Origin: Streptomyces beigongshangae
GTDB lineage: Bacteria > Actinomycetota > Actinomycetes > Streptomycetales > Streptomycetaceae
Assembly: GCF_019710745.1 (NCBI RefSeq)
Contig: NZ_JAHKJW010000018.1
Span: forward strand, 1 to 64,000
Length of the DNA: 64,000 nucleotides
Reading direction: 5' to 3'
How positions within the stretch are numbered: the first letter of the stretch is position 1; each line of letters starts with the position of its first letter. The translations under genes and the position numbers were made by a program. Under the pieces are notes generated by a model. The model did not search any database and was not told where the DNA came from. It worked only from the letters and a program-made list of their open reading frames with translations. Shown here in pieces: positions 9,698 through 17,323 of the stretch.

Positions 9698-9771
9698 TGC
9701 GCCGCCAGGGACTCGAACCCCGGACCCGCTGATTAAGAGTCAGCTGCTCTAACCAACTGAGCTAGCGGCGC
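9698..9771 (-). tRNA. tRNA-Lys (CTT), copy 2
   Basis: It is identical over its full length to the tRNA at 2444-2517, including the GCGCCGC/GCGGCGC acceptor and the CTCTTAA anticodon loop. Its first 10 bases overlap the 3' end of the neighbouring minus-strand protein gene, which takes its stop codon from the tRNA. Confidence 0.96.
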
Positions 9772-10469
9772 CTGCTGACGTCGTAGACATTAGCATCCTG
9801 ATCGGCGGGGAGAGAAATCGATACCGGCGCCGCGGGGGAGGGTGCGGGGAACCGCCGCCGGGCCGCCGACCGGGCCGCACGCACCGCGGCCCAGAGCATG
9901 ACCTCCGGTCCCGGCAGCCAGGGCTCACGGGTGTCCGGGGCGACGAGCCAGCGGGAGTCGGGGCGGGCGGTGGGGATCGGGGCGGGGACCGTGACCGCGT
10001 CGCCGGTGCCGTGGCAGAGGAGCGGCGGGATGGCCCGGCCGCGGTCGGAGGCGCCGCCCGAGCCGCGCGCCTCCCACTCCAGCAGCGAGGGCAGGCGCTG
10101 GGCCGTGCCCGGGGCCGCGAACAGGAGCATCCGGCCGCGGTGGGCGGCCACCGGGCCCGTGCCCGGGCCCTCGTCCCACAGCCGGTCCAGCATGAGGCGG
10201 CCGAAGACCGCGGGTGTGTTGACGACGTCGAAGACGGAGCCGCAGGCCAGCACCACCGGTGCGGTGGGCCGGTCCTCCCAGAGGACGCGGGTGCTGCGGG
10301 GGTACCGGCCCGCGGAGGCGAGCCAGGCGGCCCCTTCCGGGGTGGCCCCGGTGGCCGCCGGGGCTCCGGGGAGGCGGACGGTTTCGTCGAACAGGTCCGG
10401 GAGCGTCTCGACGGCACCGTCGCGGGTGCCGAGGGGGACCGTGCGTACCGGGTTCCGATCGCTGCTCAT
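9762..10469 (-). CDS. Primase/polymerase-like hypothetical protein (catalytically uncertain)
   Basis: This 235-residue protein resembles a Streptomyces family often labelled bifunctional DNA primase/polymerase-like. It shows the pattern CGSVFDVVNTPAVFGRLMLDRL, then RGRMLLFAAPGTAQRLPSLL and WLVAPDTREPWLPGPEVMLW. No clear prim-pol catalytic Asp triad is visible, so enzymatic activity should not be assumed. A distant relative may be the 149-residue protein at 19219-19668. Its stop codon TAG falls inside the tRNA-Lys gene, so the last codons (DVSRRR) are dictated by tRNA-adjacent DNA. The start ATG overlaps nothing upstream. Confidence 0.7.
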   Translation of the reverse strand: MSSDRNPVRTVPLGTRDGAVETLPDLFDETVRLPGAPAATGATPEGAAWLASAGRYPRSTRVLWEDRPTAPVVLACGSVFDVVNTPAVFGRLMLDRLWDEGPGTGPVAAHRGRMLLFAAPGTAQRLPSLLEWEARGSGGASDRGRAIPPLLCHGTGDAVTVPAPIPTARPDSRWLVAPDTREPWLPGPEVMLWAAVRAARSAARRRFPAPSPAAPVSISLPADQDANVYDVSRRR

Positions 10470-10684
10470 GGCAATCAGGAGTACTCCGGGTGAGCAGGAG
10501 GTTCCGCAGGGTCACCGGAATTCGGGACAGGCGGGGCGAGGTGGGGTATCTTGCCTGCCCGGCATATGCCGTAGTCGGTTCCGTGAAGGACGCGCGGCCG
10601 GAGGGTGCGGCCGGGCGGAGGGTGCCGCCGGGCGGGCCGGCGGGGGCGCCCCCGCCCCCGCCCCGGCCCGCCCGGAGGAGCCGT

Positions 10685-11050
10685 TCAGACCGGGTCCGCG
10701 TACCCCTCCGCGTCCGCCCCGCGCAGCAGCTCCCGGCCGAACTCGACCATCTTCTTCGCGTAGTCCTCGGTCCACTCGGCCCGCTCGGCGATCGCCGCGG
10801 TGGTCAGCCGGTCGAACCGGCGCGGATCGGCGAGCTGCGCGGCGGCCATCGCCTGGAACTCGACGGCCCGGTCGGCCGCCGCGCGGAACGCGTGCGTCAG
10901 CTCCGTGGCGCGGGCCAGCAGCGCCCGGGGGTCGTCCATCGACTCCAGGGCGAAGAAGTGCTCCGGGTCGGAGGCGGCCTCCGCGGGCTCGAAGAGCAGG
11001 GGCGCGGGGCGCAGCCGCGGCTCGTTCCGTCGCGGCGTGGGCTCCGCCAT
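10685..11050 (-). CDS. Small helical hypothetical protein (121 aa)
   Basis: The start at ATG 11050 is supported by GAGGAGGAGAAG just upstream. The protein is acidic and almost wholly alpha-helical, with Ala-rich helices such as LLARATELTHAFRAAADRAVEFQAMAAAQL. No domain is recognised; the amphipathic helices loosely recall phasin or coiled-coil adaptor proteins. It lies 128 bases downstream of the helicase gene on the same strand, so it could be a last member of that operon or stand alone. The 215 bases beyond it (10470-10684) hold no gene I can support. Confidence 0.75.
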   Translation of the reverse strand: MAEPTPRRNEPRLRPAPLLFEPAEAASDPEHFFALESMDDPRALLARATELTHAFRAAADRAVEFQAMAAAQLADPRRFDRLTTAAIAERAEWTEDYAKKMVEFGRELLRGADAEGYADPV

Positions 11051-11178
11051 GACTTCTCCTCCTCGTACGGGGATCGGCCCCTCCTCGTGGACGGGCCACC
11101 GTCCATTGTCCCTTGGGCGCGCAAGAGGGCCCGGGGCACCGGCCGGCCGGACCGGAGACACCCCTCACACCCGCCCCC

Positions 11179-12513
11179 TCAAGCCTCCCCCGTCACCCGG
11201 TGCTCGAAGAGGTGCGACAGCACCGCGTGATTCGCCTCCCAGCCGTCCGGGAACTTCACCGTGACCCCCAGCTGGACCGGTTCCGTGGAGGGGTGCTCGT
11301 CCAGGAGGTCCGTGACGCCGGCCCGGCAGACGACGATGCAGGCGTGGCGGTGGCGGGAGGCCAGGACGCACAGGCGGCCCGTCTCCAGGTGGAAGGCCGT
11401 CGCGTCGGGGCGGCCCGACAGGGGGTGCAGCACGACGGTCACGTCGAACTCGCGCCCCTGCAGCCGGTTCGCCGTGTCCACGGTCACGTCCGGGACGCCC
11501 AGGTCGGCGAGCGCCGCGCGGACGGCCGCCGCCTGGTCGCGGTGGGCCGTCCCGACGGCGATCCGGTCGGCCGTCAGGGGAACGGGGTCGGGCGAGCGCT
11601 CCGACGTCGCCGCGCCGCCCCGGTCCAGCAGACGGCGTACGACCAGGGCGAGGGCCGAGACCGCCTCCGGGTCCGTACGCGGGGTGTGCCGGGGCGGCAG
11701 CTCCAGCAGGCCCCAGCCCGACTCCGCCGCCTCGTCGATGACCCGGTCGGGGCCCGAGCCGTCCGACGCCACGGCGAAGGCGAGCCGCCGGTCCCCGTGC
11801 CCCGTGCCGCTGCGGAACGGTGTGAAGGGGTAGAACGCGTCCGAGACCAGCGGCGCCGCCGACGCCGGGAGCCGCCAGGAGACCGGCAGCCGGTGCTGCG
11901 GCAGCTCGGGGTTGTGGGCGAGGAGCGTCGTCACGGCCGAGGCCGACGGGTCGTACGACAGCCCCGCCCACTGCTCCGAGCCGACGATCGCGAACGGGTC
12001 CAGCTGGCCCGGGTCGCCCACGAACAGCGCCCGCTCGAACAGCCCGGTCACGGCGAGCAGCGCGTCCGAACGCATCTGGTACGCCTCGTCGACGATCGCG
12101 TGCCGCCACGGCTCGACCCCCTTGACGTGCGCCCACTTCGCCGCCGTCGAGATGACCACGTCCAGTCCGGCGAGGTCGCCCGCCTTCGCGGACTTGCGCA
12201 CGTTCGGCAGCCCGTCGAGCGCCTTGTCGTACGGGTCGGAGTCGCTGCTGTGCAGCCGGCCGACGGGCAGGTCCGGGTCCTTCTCGGCGAGCCGCAGCAC
12301 CAGGTCGTCGACCTGCGCGTTCGTCTGGGCGATGACCATCAGCGGGCGTCCGGCCCCGGCCAGTTCGAGCGCGGCCCGCACGACGAGCGTGGACTTGCCG
12401 GCGCCGGGCGGCGAGTCGACCACGACCCCGCGGTGCGCCCCGTGCAGGGTGTCGCGCAGGATCGCGTCGGTGGCGCGGGCGGCCTCGGCGCCCGGGTCGA
12501 ACACGGTGGTCAC
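11179..12513 (-). CDS. SF1 (Upf1/Dna2-like) helicase of a nuclease-helicase operon
   Basis: This is a 444-residue ATPase. Motif I is SPPGAGKST (34-42), motif Ia IAQTNAQVDDLV, motif II AIVDEAYQM, motif III FVGDPGQLDPF, motif IV VSWRLP, motif V VDTANRLQGREFDVTVV and motif VI LCVLASRHRHACIVV with two Arg/His positions. This order is that of SF1B helicases of the Upf1/Dna2 group (AAA_11/AAA_12). The start GTG 12513 overlaps the stop of the upstream gene as GTGA, so translation is coupled. No accessory domain is fused. With the nuclease encoded two genes upstream it may form a split DNA end-processing machine. Confidence 0.88.
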   Translation of the reverse strand: MTTVFDPGAEAARATDAILRDTLHGAHRGVVVDSPPGAGKSTLVVRAALELAGAGRPLMVIAQTNAQVDDLVLRLAEKDPDLPVGRLHSSDSDPYDKALDGLPNVRKSAKAGDLAGLDVVISTAAKWAHVKGVEPWRHAIVDEAYQMRSDALLAVTGLFERALFVGDPGQLDPFAIVGSEQWAGLSYDPSASAVTTLLAHNPELPQHRLPVSWRLPASAAPLVSDAFYPFTPFRSGTGHGDRRLAFAVASDGSGPDRVIDEAAESGWGLLELPPRHTPRTDPEAVSALALVVRRLLDRGGAATSERSPDPVPLTADRIAVGTAHRDQAAAVRAALADLGVPDVTVDTANRLQGREFDVTVVLHPLSGRPDATAFHLETGRLCVLASRHRHACIVVCRAGVTDLLDEHPSTEPVQLGVTVKFPDGWEANHAVLSHLFEHRVTGEA

Positions 12514-14198
12514 AGGATGTCCTCGTCGGTCACGGCGTCGGGCTGCGGGGCGGTGTCGGTCCCGCCGGGCGGTCCGCCGTGCGTCCACGGCGTGTCCTCC
12601 GGGTCGGGCAGCTTCGCGCCGCCCCGCTGCTCGTGCTCGAAGAGCGTGAAGCAGAGCAGGTCGCCCTTCTCCGGGACGGACCCCGGCTCGGGTTCCCTGC
12701 CGCGGCCCATCCTGTCGAGGACGCGCAGCACGACGAGGGTGCCGCCGGACCCGGACCCGGACCCGGACCCGGGGCCGGACCCCGGCCCGGACGTGGACTC
12801 GGGCCCGGGCGGCGATGTGCCCGCGCCGGTCGCGCCGTCCTCCTCGTATCCCACGAACTCGGCCGCCTGCGGCTTCCCGCCGAGGGACCGGTAGACCTTC
12901 ACGCGCTCGCCGAGGTGCGGGGTGTCGTCGGTGCGGACGGTCACCAGGGGACGCGGGCTCGGCCGCTTCCCCTCGCCGTACGCCATCACGACATCCGTGA
13001 CCTCGCCCGCGAACGCCTCGCCCGCGAGCCGGCGCCCGGCCATCACCAGCGGGTCGTCGAGGGCCTCCTGCGCCTCCAGCCGGGCCTGTTCGCGCTCGCG
13101 CGTGGCGAGTTTGTTCGCCGCCGTGACCGCGTCGTCCCGGCGCGGCTGCGGCGGCTCGCCGGCCAGGACGCGGTCCCGGTGGCCGGTGAACGACCAGCGG
13201 TCGCGGGTCCACCGGTCGGCCGCGCGCGGGCCCTCGGGCAGGGCCCGCAGCAGGTCCAGTCCGCGCCACACCGCGTCCCAGGTGGGTCGGGTGCGACTGG
13301 CCACCAGCTCGCGGATGTGCCGCTCGGCGGCCGTGAGTTCGCCGAGCCGGTCGTCCGCCTCGACACCGTCCTCGGCGGCCGCGAGCGCCGTACGCGCACG
13401 GTCGTAGCGCTCGATGGCGGGGGCGAGCAGCTTGTTGTCGAAGGCGGGATCGGTGGCGGGCCCGGCGGGCGGGCAGACCAGTTGTCCCTCGGCGTCGCGC
13501 AGCAGTTCGGCCCGCAGGGCCGCCTCGGCGCCGGACCCGCCGTCCGGCGGGTCGATCCAGGCGAGCAGCGCCCCCAGGTGCTGGTCCTCCAGGGTGGACT
13601 GGCCGGTGGCCCAGTGCCGTGACAGCACGTCCGTGAGCGCGAGCAGGAGCGAGGAGCCGGGCACCCGCGCGCGCTCCCCGTAGTGCGTGAACCACCGCCC
13701 GAGCAGCGGTACGCGCGGCGGCGCGGGGTGCGGGGCCTCCGGGTCCTGCTCGGCGGTGCGCCGGAAGCGCATGGAACGGCCCAGCAGCCGTACGAGGTCG
13801 ATGCCGGCGCGGCTCGGCACGATCAACTGCGCCGCCTCCGCGCACAGTTCGACCTCCACCTTGACGCGTTTGCCGGTCTCCGGGTCGGTCTCGCTGCGCT
13901 CGGCCGCCTCGACCTCCCGCGCGTGGTCGTCGATGTACGGCAGGACGACGTCCGCGAGTTCGGCGAGGAACGCGAACCTCAGGTCGCGGTCGCGGGGCTG
14001 GGGCACGACGAGCAGCCGGGGCTCGTCGCGGTCCGTGCCGACCAGGGCGCCCAGGGGGGCACCGGCCTCCCCCGCGGTGGTGAGCGGTACGAGGACCAGG
14101 GGGCGGTCGGAGAGGTGGCGGTGGCGGACCGTGGCGAGGGGCTGGGCCCTGCCGGTGTCCACGGCCTCCAGCCGGGCGAGGGTGGTGATCAGGGACAT
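12510..14198 (-). CDS. Unknown protein linking nuclease and helicase genes (562 aa)
   Basis: No family is recognised. Residues 1-80 are beta-rich (LATVRHRHLSDRPLVLVPL). The middle is helical and charged (about 240-400, including AANKLATREREQARLEAQEALDD). Near 410-520 there is a beta-rich region (LVTVRTDDTPHLGERVKVYRS and TLVVLRVLDRMG) broken by a Gly/Ser/Pro linker from a 6-base repeat at about 12746-12800. Such a barrel could correspond to the domain placed between nuclease and helicase in fused Dna2-like proteins; this is inference. The start ATG 14198 overlaps the nuclease stop by 10 bases (ATGTCCCTGA) and its stop overlaps the helicase start by 4. Confidence 0.85.
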   Translation of the reverse strand: MSLITTLARLEAVDTGRAQPLATVRHRHLSDRPLVLVPLTTAGEAGAPLGALVGTDRDEPRLLVVPQPRDRDLRFAFLAELADVVLPYIDDHAREVEAAERSETDPETGKRVKVEVELCAEAAQLIVPSRAGIDLVRLLGRSMRFRRTAEQDPEAPHPAPPRVPLLGRWFTHYGERARVPGSSLLLALTDVLSRHWATGQSTLEDQHLGALLAWIDPPDGGSGAEAALRAELLRDAEGQLVCPPAGPATDPAFDNKLLAPAIERYDRARTALAAAEDGVEADDRLGELTAAERHIRELVASRTRPTWDAVWRGLDLLRALPEGPRAADRWTRDRWSFTGHRDRVLAGEPPQPRRDDAVTAANKLATREREQARLEAQEALDDPLVMAGRRLAGEAFAGEVTDVVMAYGEGKRPSPRPLVTVRTDDTPHLGERVKVYRSLGGKPQAAEFVGYEEDGATGAGTSPPGPESTSGPGSGPGSGSGSGSGGTLVVLRVLDRMGRGREPEPGSVPEKGDLLCFTLFEHEQRGGAKLPDPEDTPWTHGGPPGGTDTAPQPDAVTDEDIL

Positions 14199-15496
14199 GT
14201 TGTCCCCGATCGGCCGGCGGTCCGCCGCGCGGGCTGTGGTTCGTTGACCGCGGCGGCGCCGTGGCTGGTCGCGCAGTTCCCCGCGCCCCTTGCAGGGTCC
14301 CTCGCGGGGGCCGTCGTACGGGTGCCCAGTGCCTCCGCGCGGAGTGCCGCCGCTCTGCGCAGGGCCGCCACCGTCGGGTCGGTCGGGTCGCCCGAGGTGC
14401 CCCGGGCCGCCGACAGGACCTCGTCCACCGAGGCCAGGGAGCCGAGTTCGGCGCGCAGGGAGCGGCCCAGCGTGGTCACCGCTCCCCGCGCGCGGGAGCG
14501 GGCCCGGCAGTGGAAGGCCAGTTCGCAGGCGGAGAGGCACTCGGGGGCGTACGTCGCGGGGACCGACTCCACCGCGGCCGTCAGTTCGGCGGCGGGCAGG
14601 TCGGGGGCGAAGCAGGTGCCCTCGGGGAGGGCGTCGGCGATGTCCTCGACGCGGGTCAGCCGGTCCAGTTGACGACGGGTCACCGAACGCTGCTTGCGGA
14701 CGTCGACCGCCGACCCGGTGGGCAGGTTGGAGAAGTCCTTCGGGCAGACCAGCAGCACCGTCTGCCGGACCTCGGGCGCGGGGTCCAGCCGGGCCGCGAC
14801 CCGCTCCAGCGCCAGGACGTACACCGCGGACTGGCGGGCCGCCGCGCCCACCTTGGCCGCGTCCGCCGAACCGTCCAGCATCGGGAAGGACTTGATCTCG
14901 ACGACCGTCCAGCTCCCGTCCGGGTGCACGACCACCGCGTCCGGCTCAAGGAAGGCGGGGGAGCCCGCCACGTCCAGCGTGAGCAACGGGTGGTCGAGCA
15001 GCGTCCAGCCTCCCGTCGCGCCGGCCTCGCGCAGGGCCAGTGCCGTACGGGCCGCGCGCCCCTCGGGGCCGACGGCGGTGAGGTCGGGAACGGCGCCCGC
15101 CGCGGGCGGTTCGGCCCCCGGGTCCAGCTTCTCGTGCACGAGCCGCAGCAGTTCCGCGCCGCCGTCGGCCTTGACCCGCGCCTCGAAGGCGTTGCCCCGC
15201 ATGAACGCGAACTGCGACTGCCCGAAGGCCGACGGCGCGCCGAGCGCGCTCGCCAGCACCGCCTTGTTCACGCCGGCCCCGTCGAGGATCGCGCGCCGCC
15301 GGCATCCCGGGTTCGCGGCGAGTGCCGCGAGGGCGCGCGCGTCCAGCGGCTGCGGCGGGACGGTCGCGCCCCGCAGCTCAGCGAGCCGCTGCCGGAGTCT
15401 CGTCCCCTGCGCCGGCGGGACTCGGCTCCGGTTCGGCTCCCGGGCCGGCGGGACCCGGGACGGCTGGGACCTTGCGCTGTCGGGGAAGTCGTTCAC
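14189..15496 (-). CDS. RecB/Cas4-like PD-(D/E)XK nuclease with four-Cys iron-sulfur pattern
   Basis: This is a 435-residue predicted nuclease. The catalytic signature is EPDAVVVHPDGSWTVVEIKSF, giving Asp186, Glu200 and Lys202. An N-terminal Cys65 (ANPGCRRRAIL) and three C-terminal Cys (320, 324, 330; ECLSACELAFHC) match the iron-staple layout of Cas4, AddB and Dna2, in which one early and three late Cys hold a [4Fe-4S] cluster. GTG 15496 is the likely start; TTG 15526 is an alternative. The N-terminal 39 codons overlap the PAP2 gene by 119 bases. The last part of the gene contains an interspersed repeat (14261-14290), read as GAGNCATSHG, so the native C-terminus may have been extended. It is the first gene of the nuclease-unknown-helicase set. 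Confidence 0.85.
   Translation of the reverse strand: MNDFPDSARSQPSRVPPAREPNRSRVPPAQGTRLRQRLAELRGATVPPQPLDARALAALAANPGCRRRAILDGAGVNKAVLASALGAPSAFGQSQFAFMRGNAFEARVKADGGAELLRLVHEKLDPGAEPPAAGAVPDLTAVGPEGRAARTALALREAGATGGWTLLDHPLLTLDVAGSPAFLEPDAVVVHPDGSWTVVEIKSFPMLDGSADAAKVGAAARQSAVYVLALERVAARLDPAPEVRQTVLLVCPKDFSNLPTGSAVDVRKQRSVTRRQLDRLTRVEDIADALPEGTCFAPDLPAAELTAAVESVPATYAPECLSACELAFHCRARSRARGAVTTLGRSLRAELGSLASVDEVLSAARGTSGDPTDPTVAALRRAAALRAEALGTRTTAPARDPARGAGNCATSHGAAAVNEPQPARRTAGRSGTTCP
14261..14290. repeat. Interspersed repeat copy B inside nuclease coding end
   Basis: GTGGCTGGTCGCGCAGTTCC followed by CCGCGCCCCT is the same element as at 4381, 35174 and 47264, in inverted orientation relative to copy A. 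Here it lies within the 3' coding part of the nuclease gene. Confidence 0.75.
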
Positions 15497-16415
15497 CCGG
15501 CGAAGTCTGGCACTCCGCACTGACAATTGAGGAACTTGTGCCGTACGAGGCGGTTTTCGGGCCCCGGGGCGCGGGTGCGGATGCGGGCGTGGACGTGAGT
15601 GCGGGTGCGGATGCGGGCCTGGGGGCGAGCGGGAAGGGACGGATCCCGTACCGCGCCCGGACCGTGTCCGCCAGCCGCAGCACCGGCCGCACGAGCAGGA
15701 AGCCGGCGCCCATGACGGCGAAGCCCGCGACCGCGTCGAGGAAGTAGTGGTTGGCGGTGCCCATCACCACGATCGTGGTGATCAGCGGGTAGAGGACCCC
15801 CGCGACCTTGGTGAGCCGCGTGCCGCCGTACATCCACAGCATCACGCCGCACCACAGGGCCCAGCCGCAGTGCAGGCTCGGCATCGCCGCGTACTGGTTG
15901 GTCATGCCGCCCAGCCCGCGGGGCGCGCTCGCCTCGCCGCCCCACCAGCCGTAGTCGCTGTACTGGGCCATCGTGTCGACGAACCCGTGGCTCGCCGACA
16001 GCAGCCGCGGCGGGCAGGTCGGCAGCAGGGTGAAACCGATCAGGCCCAGGAACGTGGACGTCATCAGCCAGGTCCTGGCCGCCCGGTAGCGCACGGCACG
16101 GGAGCGGAACAGCCAGATCAGGACGGCGGGCGTCACCATGTAGTGCAGCGAGGCGTACCAGAAGTCGGCCGGGATGCCGAGCCAGGGCTCACGGGTGAAC
16201 AGGCGGTTCAGCGGGTGCTCGGCGTTGAGGTGGAAGAACTTCTCGATCCGCAGGATCGCCAGGCCGTGGTCGACGGCGTGGGTCACGTCCCCGCGTGCGA
16301 GGAGCCGTCCCCCCGAGTACGCCCCGTACACCAACAGGATCAGGGGCAGCTCGGTCCACCAGCGGAGGCGGGTGCGCGGTGCCGCCTCGGTGACTGGTGC
16401 ATCGGTCCGCAGCAT
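15378..16415 (-). CDS. PAP2-superfamily membrane phosphatase
   Basis: This is a 345-residue integral membrane protein with about six hydrophobic segments. The PAP2 signature is split as AAMPSLHCGWALW (motif 2) and ANHYFLDAVAGF (motif 3 His...Asp), the form found in the Aur1/inositol-phosphorylceramide-synthase-like PAP2_3 branch. It probably hydrolyses or transfers phosphate on lipid head groups at the membrane's outer face. The start ATG 16415 (MLRTDAP) is chosen because the longer frame adds a basic low-complexity stretch. The C-terminal tail is Ala/Pro/Thr-rich, encoded by a repeated 21-base unit near 15580-15615, and its last 119 bases overlap the nuclease gene in another frame. Confidence 0.88.
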   Translation of the reverse strand: MLRTDAPVTEAAPRTRLRWWTELPLILLVYGAYSGGRLLARGDVTHAVDHGLAILRIEKFFHLNAEHPLNRLFTREPWLGIPADFWYASLHYMVTPAVLIWLFRSRAVRYRAARTWLMTSTFLGLIGFTLLPTCPPRLLSASHGFVDTMAQYSDYGWWGGEASAPRGLGGMTNQYAAMPSLHCGWALWCGVMLWMYGGTRLTKVAGVLYPLITTIVVMGTANHYFLDAVAGFAVMGAGFLLVRPVLRLADTVRARYGIRPFPLAPRPASAPALTSTPASAPAPRGPKTASYGTSSSIVSAECQTSPGERLPRQRKVPAVPGPAGPGAEPEPSPAGAGDETPAAAR

Positions 16416-16631
16416 CCGATCCCTCCCCCTCCTGCTCCCCCGGCGGCATTGCCGCGGACCAATGTACGGTCTGTGCGCCTCCTTCGTGGGAGCGCCCCCT
16501 GGTGCTCGAAGACGCAGAGATCGGCCGCCGGGTTGCGCCGTGCGCACGTGAGCGATGATGGAGTGCTCCATCCCTCGTTCTTCCGCGGTTCACCGACGAC
16601 ACCGCCCGATCCCCCCGGAAAGGCCCTTTTC

Positions 16632-17228
16632 ATGGCACCGCGCATCCTGCTGGCCCGGCACGGACAGACGGAATGGTCGCTGTCCGGAAAGCACACCGGC
16701 AGGACCGACATCCCGCTCCTGGAGGAGGGCAGACACGGCGCGAAGCTGCTGGGCGAGCGCCTGTACCGGGCGCCGCTGGACGGGCTCCCCGGCGTGGAGG
16801 TCCGCACCAGTCCGCTCGTGCGCGCGCGTGAGACGTGCGACCTGGCCGGCTTCGGGGACCGGGCGACCACCTGGGACGCGCTCATGGAGTGGGACTACGG
16901 GGCGTACGAGGGCATGACCCCCGACGAGATCCGGGCCGACCGCCCCGACTGGCTGATCTGGCGGGACGGGGTGCCCGGCGGCGAGACCCTCGCCGAGGTC
17001 TCCGCGCGCGCGGACGAGGTCGTCGGGTGGGCCCGCTCGGAGGAGCGGGACGTGCTGGTCTTCGCCCACGGTCACGTACTGCGCTCGATCGGCGCCCGCT
17101 GGCTCGGCCTGGGCCTCGACTTCGCGGCCCGCGTCCGCCTCAGCCCCACGTCCCTCTCGGTCCTCGGGTGGGCCTACGGGGAGCCCGCGATCGAGACCTG
17201 GAACGACTGCGGCCACCTGACCGTGTGA
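16632..17228 (+). CDS. Histidine phosphatase (phosphoglycerate-mutase-like)
   Basis: This is a 198-residue cytoplasmic phosphatase. The catalytic motif is LARHGQTEWS (about residues 7-16), in which the His becomes phosphorylated. The second Arg is in VRTSPLVRARETC, the acid Glu in MEWDYGAYEGMT, and the second His in VLVFAHGHVLRSI. All residues of the RHG core are intact. The length suits small acid-phosphatase or SixA/CobC-like members rather than glycolytic mutase. A GGAAAGG site precedes ATG 16632. The substrate is unknown. Confidence 0.9.
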   Translation: MAPRILLARHGQTEWSLSGKHTGRTDIPLLEEGRHGAKLLGERLYRAPLDGLPGVEVRTSPLVRARETCDLAGFGDRATTWDALMEWDYGAYEGMTPDEIRADRPDWLIWRDGVPGGETLAEVSARADEVVGWARSEERDVLVFAHGHVLRSIGARWLGLGLDFAARVRLSPTSLSVLGWAYGEPAIETWNDCGHLTV

Positions 17229-17323
17229 CCCGGACCGCGCCCCGCTCGGACCGCGCCCCGCTCGGACCGGGACCCGCTCGGGCCGGGCCTCGTGCGGTCC
17301 GTGTCCCGCCCGGGCCGTCCGGC

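Noticed and set aside
11161..12136. Overlapping frames around the helicase gene
   Set aside because: Shadows; the helicase frame carries all SF1 motifs.
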